37,078 nt of DNA from an uncultured Verrucomicrobiota bacterium (GTDB taxonomy: Bacteria; Verrucomicrobiota; Kiritimatiellia; SS1-B-03-39; UBA6053): positions 1 to 37,078 of the forward strand of contig CAKZLZ010000058.1 of the NCBI GenBank assembly GCA_937127435.1. Direction: 5' to 3'. The position numbers were made by a program, and so were the translations under genes. The notes under the pieces are model-generated. The model was not told the DNA's origin. It did not search any database and saw only the letters and a list, made by a program, of their open reading frames with translations. Positions 8,515 through 18,700 of the stretch are shown piece by piece (position 1 is the first letter of the stretch; every line of letters begins with the position of its first letter).

Positions 8515-10026
8515 TTACAATTGAGGAAAACGACCCTTAGGTCCGTTTTCCTCAGGAATGTGATAAATCTCGCGGGCCTTTTCATATCGTGCCATCATGT
8601 TAGACAAAACATCCTCATAAGCTGGGTCCTTATGGAGGCTCTTTAATTCTTGAGGATCCCTTTCCAAATCGATCAGATTAAATTCTTTCTCTGTATAAAA
8701 ATGAATCAGCTTATAACGGTGAGTTCGGATACCGTCATGTGCGGGCACCCCATGATCCCCGTGCATGTAATAATGATAATACAGCTCATCATGAATTTCT
8801 GTGCCTTCTTCAACCACCCGTAGCAAAGAGGTGCCCTGCATATCCCCGGGGATTTCCACTCCGCAGGCTTCCAGAAAAGTCGGCGCATAGTCAATATTTT
8901 GTACCAGGGGTTCATAAACTGTACCGCCCTCAATTTTTCCGGGCCACCGCACAATCAACGGCATACGCATAGATTCTTCAAAAATCCATCGCTTGTCAAA
9001 CCAACGGTGTTCGCCCAAATAAAATCCCTGATCCGCACAGTAGACCACAATGGTATCTTCCGCTAGCCCCCGATCATCCAAATACTGCAGGGCCCGCCCC
9101 ACATTGTCATCCACCGCGGCCACACAGCTTAAATAATCTTTCAGGTAAGATTGATACGCAAAATCCTCGAACTCTTCGTCCGTGAGCACATTGTTTTTCA
9201 CATACGCTTCCCTTTCAGCATACGCCACATTCCAAGCCGCAAGTTGCTCCGGGGTCATTCGGTCATATTCATACTCGCCATGTGTTTCAGGTACATTTCC
9301 AAGCCGATGATTGTTGGGGCCGGCATCCCGAACTTTTAAGTCGGAATTCCAATTCATATGTTTAGCAATTTCCATCCTATTTTGCTTCAGGATCTCACAG
9401 CGGTTGCTGTAATCATCATGTAAAGTCTCCGGTTCAGGAAAGCGATGGCCATCGAAGAGCGAATAGAACCGGGGCGCAGGCATCCAGGGTCGATGCGGAG
9501 CCTTAAATTGCAAACAGGCTAGAAAGGGTTTCTCTTTGTCCCGACCGTTTTCCAACCAAGCCAATATACGGTCCGTGGTAATATCGGACACGTACCCCTC
9601 CCTTCTCACCATCCCCTGCCGGGTCATGTAATCCGGATTGTAATACGACCCCTGCCCGGGCACCACTTCCCAAAAGTCAAAATCTTCATCTTTGGGCTTA
9701 TTATTTAAATGCCATTTCCCCACCAATGCCGTCGCATAACCGGCATTTTTCAAAAGGCCGGCAAAAGTCATCTGATCTTTGGCAATCGCGTCCTGAAGGG
9801 TTAACACCCCATTTTGCAAACTATGTTTCCCGGTAAGAATCGAAGCGCGACTGGGGGTGCAAATCGAGTTATTGCAAAAACTATTCCGGAAGGTCCCCCC
9901 CTCATCAGCCAAACGGTCAAGATGCGGTGTTTGGTTTAACTGCACCCCATCACGGTTGAGAGCTGAAATGGCCTGAACCGCGTGATCATCAGAGAGAATA
10001 AAGAGAATGTTTGGACGTTTAGACAT
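8515..10026 (-). CDS. Type I (S1) sulfatase resembling N-acetylglucosamine-6-sulfatase type, cytoplasmic
   Basis: This 503-aa sulfatase has the formylglycine motif CTPSR at C56 followed by ASILTGK. The N-terminal metal site is LSDDH, and the distal site has the variant CADQGFYLGEHRWFDKRW rather than the SDHG form of the other four sulfatases here. That DQG-F-LGEH-WFDKR block is typical of the subgroup containing human GNS and bacterial hexosamine-6-sulfatases or related choline-sulfatase-like enzymes, so a different regio-specificity from the neighbours is likely. No signal peptide is present. It lies 14 bases after the pseudopilin gene and 13 before the GH13 gene in the operon. The precise subfamily is inference. 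Confidence 0.94.
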   Translation of the reverse strand: MSKRPNILFILSDDHAVQAISALNRDGVQLNQTPHLDRLADEGGTFRNSFCNNSICTPSRASILTGKHSLQNGVLTLQDAIAKDQMTFAGLLKNAGYATALVGKWHLNNKPKDEDFDFWEVVPGQGSYYNPDYMTRQGMVRREGYVSDITTDRILAWLENGRDKEKPFLACLQFKAPHRPWMPAPRFYSLFDGHRFPEPETLHDDYSNRCEILKQNRMEIAKHMNWNSDLKVRDAGPNNHRLGNVPETHGEYEYDRMTPEQLAAWNVAYAEREAYVKNNVLTDEEFEDFAYQSYLKDYLSCVAAVDDNVGRALQYLDDRGLAEDTIVVYCADQGFYLGEHRWFDKRWIFEESMRMPLIVRWPGKIEGGTVYEPLVQNIDYAPTFLEACGVEIPGDMQGTSLLRVVEEGTEIHDELYYHYYMHGDHGVPAHDGIRTHRYKLIHFYTEKEFNLIDLERDPQELKSLHKDPAYEDVLSNMMARYEKAREIYHIPEENGPKGRFPQL

Positions 10027-10040
10027 AAATAAGTTCCTTG

Positions 10041-10853
10041 TTAATACAAAACAGAAGTGGGCAAGTTCCCGGTAAAAACCTCAAAATATACTTCGTGCAA
10101 CCTCATATTCTCGCCTACATCCACCCGACTAGTGGTTCGGGGGGGCAATCTAGACGGCGGGGCCAAATACACGAGCTGATCCTTATCGATAAAGGTATGG
10201 GCGGATCCATCCGCATTTACGTAGTTGTAATACCCTTGTTCATGATTGGGGTTGGTGTCACTATCCCAAGTTGAATTTAACAGAGCATCACTCAACACCA
10301 CCATATTCCCTGGCAGTTGGGATAATCTGAACCCTTGATACGTCCCAAAAATACCATTGCGTTTCGTAACATATGATTCAGCAGCCAAAGGCAGTACAGA
10401 ATAACCATATTTGGCTGAGCCGCCATTTTCAAAAAGTTCACGGGGACTCTTCCCGTTTGCTTGCCCGGGTTGTTTATGATTCCAACCGGTAACATCTTCA
10501 CCCGAAGGGCAATAGAGGATGGAAGGACTACTCAAATACCCCTCATCGATAAGAATACCCAACTGCCGATGATGGGGCTCACCAGAATCTGAAAGAAAAT
10601 TACGATCTGTACCAAAATAATTGAAGGCATATCCATCGTGTTCAATGGCTCGTTGAATCATGGAATTCATAATTTCCCGCAGGTTGCTTTTACAACTGAT
10701 CAACCGGGCTCTCTCAAGAGAACTCGAAACAAAAGGGAGAAGAATTAACATCAAAATGGCTAAAATGGATATCACCACTAACATTTCAATAAGAGTAAAA
10801 GCCTTGCGGTCATTACCATTGGTCCTCTTTATCAGATCACAAGATTCACTCAT
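10041..10853 (-). CDS. Type II secretion-like pseudopilin with prepilin N-terminal cleavage/methylation site
   Basis: I place the start at ATG 10851-10853, giving 270 aa, because it overlaps the preceding stop by 8 bases (ATGAGTGA). The leader ends in RKA and is followed by FTLIEMLVVISILAILMLIL. Prepilin peptidase should cut between A18 and F19, leaving Glu at position +5 and a single hydrophobic helix. The remaining soluble domain contains a Cys-Pro turn (ILYCPSGE) and a C-terminal block (NYVNADGSAHTF) like the DG-H block of Lentisphaerota, Planctomycetota and Verrucomicrobiota pseudopilins of the DUF1559-like class. It sits between an SGNH-like gene and a sulfatase gene, so it is expected to be co-expressed with the glycan enzymes. 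Role unknown: a surface pseudopilus component or an inner-membrane anchored binding protein. Confidence 0.88.
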   Translation of the reverse strand: MSESCDLIKRTNGNDRKAFTLIEMLVVISILAILMLILLPFVSSSLERARLISCKSNLREIMNSMIQRAIEHDGYAFNYFGTDRNFLSDSGEPHHRQLGILIDEGYLSSPSILYCPSGEDVTGWNHKQPGQANGKSPRELFENGGSAKYGYSVLPLAAESYVTKRNGIFGTYQGFRLSQLPGNMVVLSDALLNSTWDSDTNPNHEQGYYNYVNADGSAHTFIDKDQLVYLAPPSRLPPRTTSRVDVGENMRLHEVYFEVFTGNLPTSVLY

Positions 10854-12012
10854 AAGATTCCGGGGGTACGACGTTTTGAATAACACCAATAAAGGCGAGT
10901 TTGAAATTCGTTCCCTGCCATTGACTGCGGTCGCCATCACCATGAATCACCCGGAGACACAACTGATGCCGGCCGTTCTCCAACCCATCTGCCAAATGAA
11001 ATATTTTAAACCATCCTTGGTCACCGCACCAAACCGGACGTTCCCGACAACTGGTTTCCCACGCCCCCCCATCCAAAGCATACTCAAATTCCGAGGAACG
11101 CTTTCCAAAATTGAAACCAAGCGAAAGCCCCCGGCCCTCAAATTCGAATTGTAATTCCGCACCCACCGAAGCCGTGGTTAGAAGTTCATCCATCCATACC
11201 GAATCGCAAGACCGCTCTACATACCAGGGACCAAAAGTCTTCACTTTGTCAAAGCTGAGGAATGCAGTTTTCTCCCAGTTATCTGCATACAAAGGGTCAG
11301 GTAAACATTTAAGTTCCAACTCCTCCAACCCGTCCCTTGCCTCTGATAATTTATCTTTTAAGTATCCAGAAACCGCCTGGGCATAGCTGAGACTTCCACG
11401 TTGCTGGGGATGCAAACCATCCGGCAACCAATCCTCCCATTTCATTCTCCCCTTTCGTAATTCCTCAAGCGCATACAAGCCCACCCACACAGAATTTAAT
11501 TGGTAGTGTTCCGCAAGCTGCTCAAATTCTCCGATGGATGGAGGGATATTCCCCTCAACCATTTCTTTATACATATCCTGAGCAAAGGTATAAACCAGCA
11601 TCACATCACACGCCCCTCGAGAAAGCAGTTTGCGGATCAGTCCTTCTCTGGCCTTTCTCCGAATCTCGGCATTCTGATCCCGATCATTTACCGCATACTC
11701 AACAAACACCAAATCACAGTTTCTTTGCAGCAAATCCCTTTCGGCTCTGAATACAGCCAAATCACTTCCGGTTGCCCCGATCGCGGCGTTTTCAACCTTG
11801 ATGCGCACATCAGGATAGTTTTCGACCAACCAGGCAATCACCGGTTCCGGCCAGCGGTCACGTGTTCGGGCATCCGTAATCGCTCCGCCAATAAAATCCC
11901 CCGTCAAGTGGCCTTCCGAAATCGCTTTTTGCGTGTACGACAACGGCCTGCGGTTCTGATAAACCCTTAGAGGGTTTCTTGAAGGGAGATGAGATCGTTC
12001 AGCGGTACTCAT
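10846..12012 (-). CDS. SGNH/GDSL-type hydrolase-like protein with C-terminal beta domain; nucleophile Ser replaced by Ala
   Basis: The start ATG 12010-12012 overlaps the upstream stop as ATGA, giving 388 aa; a longer in-frame extension upstream lies entirely within the GH-A gene and is not convincing. The SGNH blocks are readable: block I FIGGAITDA (40-48), block II NAAIGATGSDL (75-85), block III FVEYAVND (103-110) and block V DGLH (198-201). In this family block I is normally GGSIT with Ser as nucleophile; here position 44 is Ala (codon GCG). Residues from about 250 form a beta-rich domain with several Trp, likely carbohydrate-binding. Family members are usually carbohydrate esterases. With the Ser missing it may be a binding-only pseudoenzyme, or the nucleophile may lie elsewhere. 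No signal peptide. Confidence 0.85.
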   Translation of the reverse strand: MSTAERSHLPSRNPLRVYQNRRPLSYTQKAISEGHLTGDFIGGAITDARTRDRWPEPVIAWLVENYPDVRIKVENAAIGATGSDLAVFRAERDLLQRNCDLVFVEYAVNDRDQNAEIRRKAREGLIRKLLSRGACDVMLVYTFAQDMYKEMVEGNIPPSIGEFEQLAEHYQLNSVWVGLYALEELRKGRMKWEDWLPDGLHPQQRGSLSYAQAVSGYLKDKLSEARDGLEELELKCLPDPLYADNWEKTAFLSFDKVKTFGPWYVERSCDSVWMDELLTTASVGAELQFEFEGRGLSLGFNFGKRSSEFEYALDGGAWETSCRERPVWCGDQGWFKIFHLADGLENGRHQLCLRVIHGDGDRSQWQGTNFKLAFIGVIQNVVPPESYE

Positions 12013-13430
12013 TCTTTTCCCCACAAAATAGCGATCGGCGCAGGTCCCACCGGAAGATCCTTCACAATCAACCGCATACTGTACTGCCCCATTCTTCTGG
12101 GGGTTTCTATACATACCGGTAAGGTCTCTCCAGACACCACATCCTGAATTTGAACAGGTTTGACCGCAGGGGCATGCTCCCAAACAACACGACCAAGCAG
12201 CGGGTGACTTTCCCCGTTTATTCTCCCTGCTTTCCAAATGAAACACAGATACTTCTCGCCCTTTTTAAACCAGTAAAGCAACGGGCCGTCAATTTTGATA
12301 AAGGGTTCCTCTGCCATTTTCCGCCAGTGCAAACCGCGATAAAATTGTTGATCGGGAAGATCCAATTTTACCGGAGGATCCGTCACAAATTCCCAATCAT
12401 TGCCCAGAATTCTGATCAGTCTTTTAACGGCCTCATACACAGGCTTCGGTTCATAATTCAGCTTCTCATTCCGAACCAATCCGAAATTATCTTCGCATTC
12501 ATCCCGATCTATACCGTCATCCATCAAGTTATAGATACACGGACTTTTAACACCTGCCACAAAATTAAGGATCACGGCCCGGGACATAAAACATGCCTGG
12601 GTAAATTCATTATATCCGGCCGCCCACCCGGGTTTTAGCGTTGGATTGTAATTTGAAAAACCAAATTCCGTGGAAAATAGTTTTAATTCTTTCCCCAAAT
12701 GCTGCTTCCCGTGGGAAAGTGTATAATCAAACAACGAGATGAAACTATGGTTGTCATCCGCACTGACCACGCCATCATCAACACTAATTTGCCCCCCTCC
12801 CAGCGGTTGAGATTCAGGGGGGAGCATTACCGGATAAGGATGGTGACTTACACCATCTATTTCGGAAAATGCTTCGGGATACTTCTCTGCCAAATGAAAA
12901 AATTGAGGTTCCCCGGGGTTCGTAATAATAGTGGCCGTAGGGTCTGATTTCCGGATGGCTTGCGCTGACTTGGAAATCAACTCACTAAACTTCTCCAACC
13001 ATAGACTGGTCTCTTTTCCACTCCAGGTTCCGCCATATTGCTCAAAGAAAAAGAAATTCGTTGGTTCATTCCAAATTTCATATGCAATAATGGGGTAATC
13101 TTTCAGCCGCTCCGCCATAAATCCGGCATAATCCGCAAAACCATCCGCATCCAAAGGGTTTTCATAAATCGGGTTTCCGTAATCCAAAATCAGGATAATC
13201 CCCAGACCTGCATCGGTAACTTTATCCACCCAATCCATCGACAGTGCCGGGATTTCGTAAACCCCTTTTTGTCGTTCCACCCATTCCCATTTGATTTCCT
13301 GACGGACATGTCCCGCTCCCAAGTCTTTGATTACCGGAAGCAATTTATCCACCTTCCATCCCAATTCACAGGATTCAAAATGAGTGCAGACCCCAACTGA
13401 TTTTTCCATGTTCTTTTTATTTATTTTCAT
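12009..13430 (-). CDS. Cytoplasmic clan GH-A glycoside hydrolase, GH39/GH5-like
   Basis: This protein of about 473 aa carries one TIM-barrel domain and a C-terminal beta domain. The acid/base is in YEIWNEPTN (N121-E122) and the nucleophile in LFSTEFGFSN (E255), the Asn-Glu and Glu pair at the ends of strands 4 and 7 that defines clan GH-A. No signal peptide. I use ATG 13428-13430, which overlaps the sulfatase stop by 14 bases; ATG 13407-13409 (seven bases past that stop) is an equally good start, and the longer TTG start is less likely. Homology is visible with the exported enzyme at 31083 (shared GVC-H opening, GG-W-G block after the acid/base and a NFGLV block). It could be a beta-xylosidase, iduronidase or mannosidase type; specificity is not assignable. 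Confidence 0.87.
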   Translation of the reverse strand: MKINKKNMEKSVGVCTHFESCELGWKVDKLLPVIKDLGAGHVRQEIKWEWVERQKGVYEIPALSMDWVDKVTDAGLGIILILDYGNPIYENPLDADGFADYAGFMAERLKDYPIIAYEIWNEPTNFFFFEQYGGTWSGKETSLWLEKFSELISKSAQAIRKSDPTATIITNPGEPQFFHLAEKYPEAFSEIDGVSHHPYPVMLPPESQPLGGGQISVDDGVVSADDNHSFISLFDYTLSHGKQHLGKELKLFSTEFGFSNYNPTLKPGWAAGYNEFTQACFMSRAVILNFVAGVKSPCIYNLMDDGIDRDECEDNFGLVRNEKLNYEPKPVYEAVKRLIRILGNDWEFVTDPPVKLDLPDQQFYRGLHWRKMAEEPFIKIDGPLLYWFKKGEKYLCFIWKAGRINGESHPLLGRVVWEHAPAVKPVQIQDVVSGETLPVCIETPRRMGQYSMRLIVKDLPVGPAPIAILWGKE

Positions 13431-14913
13431 ATCCTTCAATCACCGTTAGTTTAAAAAATCCGGCAGCCTGATGCTTGCTTTCTACCAGCAGTGCCCCCAT
13501 TCGCTTTCTGAGTGAAACCAAAGAGTTTTGATACTCCGGATGATTGATCAGATTGGACATCTCGTAGGGGTCCTTCTCCAGATCATACAACTCATCTCTA
13601 CTTGAACAATTCCATCCGTATTTCAGGTGGTCCTTTCTCAAAGTAAACATCGTCGTCATCAATTGATTCACCCCGTAGAATTCTGTAAATGCCTCATTCG
13701 GATGCGAGGACCGCTCCCCTTTTATCAGCGGGAGCAAGGACCTTCCGTCTAACTCCGGGGTATCATCATCAGCCAGGTTCTTTCCCGCGAATTCAAGGAT
13801 CGTGGGATAAAAATCAATCGACGACACCACGGTTTCAACCCGACTTCCCTGATGAGTAGGCGCTAAATCCGTAGATGATTCCGGTAGCTTCATGAGCAAC
13901 GGCACATGATGAGTCTCTTCAAAATGATGGAAGCCTTTGTCGGTCAACCCTCCATGGGATCCCAGAGTTTCCCCATGATCCGAAGTGAAAAAGATCAAGG
14001 TATCTTTAAGCAAATCCTTGGCCTCCAGATGTGCCAGCATACGCCCCACCTGCTCGTCGATCAACGTGGTCAGGGCATAATAATGCCGAATGGCCTCTTC
14101 CCAAATTGGCCAAGGGGTTTGGCCTCCAGGATTCTTCTTTACCCGACAGGGCGCAAAAAGATCTTCAGGTTCCCAATCATAGTTCGGCCACGGGGGGATC
14201 GATACATCCTTATAAAGATCATAATATTTTTGCGGCACATAATACGGTTCATGTGGCCCCCAAAAATTGTGAGTGATAAAAAAGGGCCGATCCTCTTCGG
14301 AGAACTGATCCATTAACTCTATGCTATGTTCCGCAAGAAAATACGCCACCGTCGATTTCTCATCCCCCTCCAATATGCCGTGGCGACCAATCAAGCCGGT
14401 TTGGATTTTATTCTTGAGTTCCATACGGTAACCATTGCGGGTCAGATACTCCTGATACGCACGGGTGCCATGTCCACCATCCCCATGCCCCGGCGCGTCC
14501 ATCCCAGTAAATCCCACGTCGCTTGGCAGCGAAGGTTTGCCTTCCTCCATAAAGGTTTTATACCCGTCCCGCATACTTCCCCCCAAATGCCATTTTCCTG
14601 TGTAACCAATTTGATAATCCAACTTTTCCAATTGGCGGGATAATAATTCGGGTTTATCCGTTAACTCATGTACGGAACAACCAATGTTATGAGTGTTGCA
14701 ACACATCCCGTGGATGTGAGGATACCGACCCGTAAGAATCGTGGCCCTAGCCGGTGTACAGACCGGACAAACCGTGTAGGCATTTTCAAATAACACCCCC
14801 TGCTCGGCTAACTTGTCCAGATGTGGCGTTTGACAAACAGTCTTTCCGTAACAGCCTAAGGCGGACAAACGCTGCTGATCGGTCATGATATAGAGGATAT
14901 TCGGTTTTTTCAT
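13417..14913 (-). CDS. Type I (S1) sulfatase, cytoplasmic, close paralogue of the one at 27201
   Basis: The start is taken at ATG 14911-14913, which overlaps the lipoprotein gene stop as ATGA and begins directly with the fold (MKKPNILYIMTDQQ); an upstream extension would lie in the lipoprotein gene. The 498-aa product has CTPAR with formylglycine C52, GKWHLGG, and the metal motif FFTSDHGETLGSHGG. It shares a long insertion containing APGHGDGGHGTRAYQ and the block FWGPHEPYYVP with the sulfatase at 27201, placing both in one subfamily and linking the two loci. No signal peptide, so action on imported oligosaccharides is expected. Confidence 0.94.
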   Translation of the reverse strand: MKKPNILYIMTDQQRLSALGCYGKTVCQTPHLDKLAEQGVLFENAYTVCPVCTPARATILTGRYPHIHGMCCNTHNIGCSVHELTDKPELLSRQLEKLDYQIGYTGKWHLGGSMRDGYKTFMEEGKPSLPSDVGFTGMDAPGHGDGGHGTRAYQEYLTRNGYRMELKNKIQTGLIGRHGILEGDEKSTVAYFLAEHSIELMDQFSEEDRPFFITHNFWGPHEPYYVPQKYYDLYKDVSIPPWPNYDWEPEDLFAPCRVKKNPGGQTPWPIWEEAIRHYYALTTLIDEQVGRMLAHLEAKDLLKDTLIFFTSDHGETLGSHGGLTDKGFHHFEETHHVPLLMKLPESSTDLAPTHQGSRVETVVSSIDFYPTILEFAGKNLADDDTPELDGRSLLPLIKGERSSHPNEAFTEFYGVNQLMTTMFTLRKDHLKYGWNCSSRDELYDLEKDPYEMSNLINHPEYQNSLVSLRKRMGALLVESKHQAAGFFKLTVIEGYENK

Positions 14914-15740
14914 CGGTTTTGATTTATTAGAGTAAGGATCCCCATTTTCGTGGGCGAAATATGAGGACAACCGGAGAGCACCGGTACCCAATTCAATTGA
15001 TTACGTGTCCGTTGACCGGAGGCATCCTCCTCCCAGTCATAACGAACCAAATTCAAGCGGAGCGATATCTCTTCAAACGATTGCATCCCCCGCATCGCCA
15101 ATATCGTTTCCGCAGGGATCGACATTTCCACCGTCCATGCCACGGTTCGACCTTCATGCATCACCCGCCCCGTCGCCACCTGCATACCGTCAGCGGTCCA
15201 TGCACGATCCCCCTGCAAATCTTGTTTAACCAACCTCTCCGTCAAACGCCCCCCCTTCGTAATTTCAGGTTCCACCGGAAGATGATAAACCATATCCAAA
15301 ACCTGCCCTATCGGAGAAACCTGAATTTCCATCCATTGACGCGCATCGCCCACCGGATCAATAAAGAGCTCGCAGACATCGTGTTTAAATAGGTTATCGT
15401 CACGCTCCAAAGTTTCATTATAATCAATACGGTCATCCCAACAGGTGAAAAACACATAGAGTGCGTTGGTATCCCATAAGAGTCGAATTTCCGTTGCCGG
15501 TGTCGTCACTAGAGCTGAGGGGGTTTCGGGATGATCCGAAGCCGTAGACAATCCTTCTATCAGGGGGGCCTGTGCCCAAAGATCATCAAGAGATCCATCA
15601 ATCACTGGCACCTGCTCCGTCATTGGCACATTCCATTCCGGCAACGTATGAAGCGGAGTACTTGCGCAGCCTGAAAAAATTAGGACCAGGACCCCGGCCC
15701 TACATATCCGTTGAATAGGTAAAAAATAACGCATGATCAT
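14910..15740 (-). CDS. Lipoprotein with CBM9-like/DOMON-type carbohydrate-binding domain
   Basis: The start at ATG 15738-15740 overlaps the stop of the 1402-aa gene as ATGA, giving 276 aa. A second ATG six bases later is also possible. The signal peptide ends in a lipobox (VLIFSGC, lipidated Cys at residue 25), so the protein should be anchored to a membrane. The mature part has the hallmark opening VIDGSLDDLW and later LYVFFTCWDDRI and LFIDPVGDARQWMEIQVSP, typical of the CBM9-like domain found in sugar-binding surface proteins of Bacteroidota and PVC bacteria. It probably holds the polysaccharide or its fragments at the cell surface next to the exported enzyme encoded upstream. Confidence 0.88.
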   Translation of the reverse strand: MIMRYFLPIQRICRAGVLVLIFSGCASTPLHTLPEWNVPMTEQVPVIDGSLDDLWAQAPLIEGLSTASDHPETPSALVTTPATEIRLLWDTNALYVFFTCWDDRIDYNETLERDDNLFKHDVCELFIDPVGDARQWMEIQVSPIGQVLDMVYHLPVEPEITKGGRLTERLVKQDLQGDRAWTADGMQVATGRVMHEGRTVAWTVEMSIPAETILAMRGMQSFEEISLRLNLVRYDWEEDASGQRTRNQLNWVPVLSGCPHISPTKMGILTLINQNR

Positions 15741-18700
15741 TTTAAGTGAAAAGCATGTACAGACATGGGTGACGCATCGATTTCCCATACCCAATCTACG
15801 CCTTCCCGGTTGGCATCAACTTTCAGACCGGAAACTTGATTCCAAACTTCACGGGTGCCATCGGCAGGCACCCGTACCTGTAATTTCCCAGCCTCAATTC
15901 CTTTGTAGACCACTCCAATATAACTGGATTCGTCACTCGGATAGCGCCGGACCCTCACATCCGGATTCCCACAGGCCTCATCCAAAATGGTGCCCTCTTT
16001 GTCGGGTAGCGCCAAGTATGCTTGGGCAAAGCGGCGAATCTCACTTACAAAGGTTCTACCCATGGTATAGGTGGTAAAGGTGATAATATTGGGATCCCCA
16101 TAAAAACAAGCGAGTACTTCATAGGCCATGGCATAATCAGCACCACCCGGCCCAATCATACTCCCTTCATGATTATCTCCCTGCACATTCCAGCGGGCAC
16201 GTTCTTCATATTCAAAAAGATGGGACATCGCAAACCCACCCCCGGTTTTAAAATAATTCTGATATACTGTGGAGTTGGCCAAGTCTTCACGGTTAATCGG
16301 CGCAAAAATATACAAACCCTCTTGGTTAGCGAATAGTTCAGGAAAGATTTGTTTGTGGGGTTCCATTTTGTCACTGAGCAAATCCAAATAAAATTCATCA
16401 CTGCGACGAGGGGGGAATTTATTCATCTGGAAATCACGGGACGTCCGTACATTGTAAAAGGTCCCCCACTCCTCGGGAGTTTGTGCGGCATGGGGCATCC
16501 CTTTATTTGTGGTGCCGGGTAACGCGCCGAACTTGGCCCAACTGTCTTCATCCCAGTTATAATACATCATTTTCATCTCAGGATCATAGGACCTGAGATA
16601 CGCAGTCGCCCTTACGATAAAATCACGCCGCTTCCCCTGCCACCAGGCATGATATTCTGTTTTCAATTTCACGGCAGCCCACTGTGCAATACTTGCGGCA
16701 TCCCCTTCAGGCATCTGATGTCCGGTTTCTTTGCAGAACAATTCGACATCCGCTTTTCCGTAACTGCATTTAATGCGTTCATTGCGTTGACGCCATAGCA
16801 TCCCCGCAAGTTGTGGATTGTCTTGGTAGTGTTCACCAATCAACTCATCGATCAAGGTTTCATATTCTGTCCAGGTTGCCTCATGCAAAATATTCGCACC
16901 CCAGGCACAAAAACGTCCACAAGGATCAATCACGCCCTTGGAATTTATCACCCTCGCCTCCACGGGCAACGTGGAACTTCCCCCGTATTCGACCCGGGGA
17001 ATAAAGGTCATTTCCAGCTCGCGGGTTACGTCCAACCATTTTTGATAAATATCGCGATCATCCTCCCCTTCAGGTGAAGCCTTGTACCAACCCGGAGGCG
17101 CAAAGCCCAAATCACTGTGCCAGAAACCATGAAAAGCCCACTTCTGAATCACCGGACTGACCGCATTGAGGCCTACCAGTTTCGCCCAGACGGTAGTATC
17201 CAGTGGGGGTTGTTCGGGTTGACGCTCCCAATCCATCATCAACACCCGCGACTTCTCCCCTTGCGGGTAGTGAATTAAAGGATAATGTTTCTCCGGCTCG
17301 GTGATTTCATACAGCCGAATTTCCGCAACCGCAGGCCCTTCTTCATACGCTCCCGCATACACCCTTCCTATATCATAAAAGAACACCCAAAAACCATTCT
17401 CAGTACTCACTTTTCGAAATCCTTCAAAACCATACGTGGTGTCATCGGTGATGACCAATGAATCCACCCACGTGTACCCGTTTTTCAGTGGATAACTGAA
17501 ATGCGGATGATCTGAGTCGACACCGTTTCGATATCCAACCCCCTGATAGTTTCGTGCGGTTTTAAATTCAATGTTTGCATAACGAACTTTATCTTCGGGT
17601 ACTAGGATTCGAACCAAATACGGGGTATGAGGCTTCATCTGCCCTCGTCCAATCCGGTAACCGAAATATTCATTATTTGAAGCCTCCCGGTATTTCCGCC
17701 CGTCATATTCCTGCACTGTCACCCCTTTTTTCCAACTGGAATAGGCCTGCGTCCCCACCCAGGAAGCACGGATCCCTCCTTCTTTGTAAGGGTGCGGATC
17801 CGTATCCGCATCCAACTCAGGATAAATCACATCCACTAACCGCAATTTCCCAAAAGGCGTCTCTTCCATGTCATCTGCAAGGGGAGGAAGTTGGATCGCA
17901 TCTCGTTCCGAATATCTCAGCTTGGAAACCGCGATATAGAGCGCGTCCACAGGCTGACCGACTTCATCTTCCAATAGAATTTTGGTTTCAAAAAATTCAC
18001 TGTAATACAGCTGACGACTTTCACGGTCATTCAGGTTCACGGTTCCCTCCCACGCCCTCTTTTCATTTAGGATGAGTGGCACAGTCTGTTCTGTGATTGT
18101 GCGGAAATAACAATCCCGTAAATGCAAACGTGCTTTAAGGATGCCTTGTGCAGACTCCGAAGCCGCAAACTGGAATCGAAAGCTGATTTCCTTGCCGGGT
18201 TTTGCGCCCATTTCAAATTGATCCGGTGGTAAAAAATCTTTTGGGTTTTCCACATCTGCCAGCAAAATTTCGGCTGAATTTTCAGGGAGTATTTCCATCC
18301 GTCCCGCCTCAATCCCCGAGCGTCTCGGACGCCAACTCACTACCCGTACGGCCAACAAATTCGGCCCATCCATTTTCACCTTTTCCGAAGGAATTTTCGC
18401 ATAAAAGCCTGCCTCCTGTCCCTCCTCAACCTTGCCTACTTTCTCTCCATTCCAATAAAGGTCACCAAACATGGCGGGGCTTCCTAAATATAACTCCAAA
18501 TTTTTTCCCTGCCACGCATCAGGAATCAAAACCTGCTGACGATACCATGCCGGCCCTTTGTACCCCAATCCCATTGCCATCCATAGGCCAGGAACTTGAA
18601 CCGCCTGCCAATCTGTCTCATCAAAATCAATATTTTGATAACCCAATTCCAGACCGTATCCGTCTCGGTCTTCTTGATGAAGTTCCGCTTCTACATTTTT

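Noticed and set aside
12013..12246. Upstream in-frame extension of the SGNH-like gene
   Set aside because: It lies entirely inside the GH-A gene, is Cys-rich and low-quality as protein, and the ATGA-coupled start at 12012 begins at the right place for the fold.
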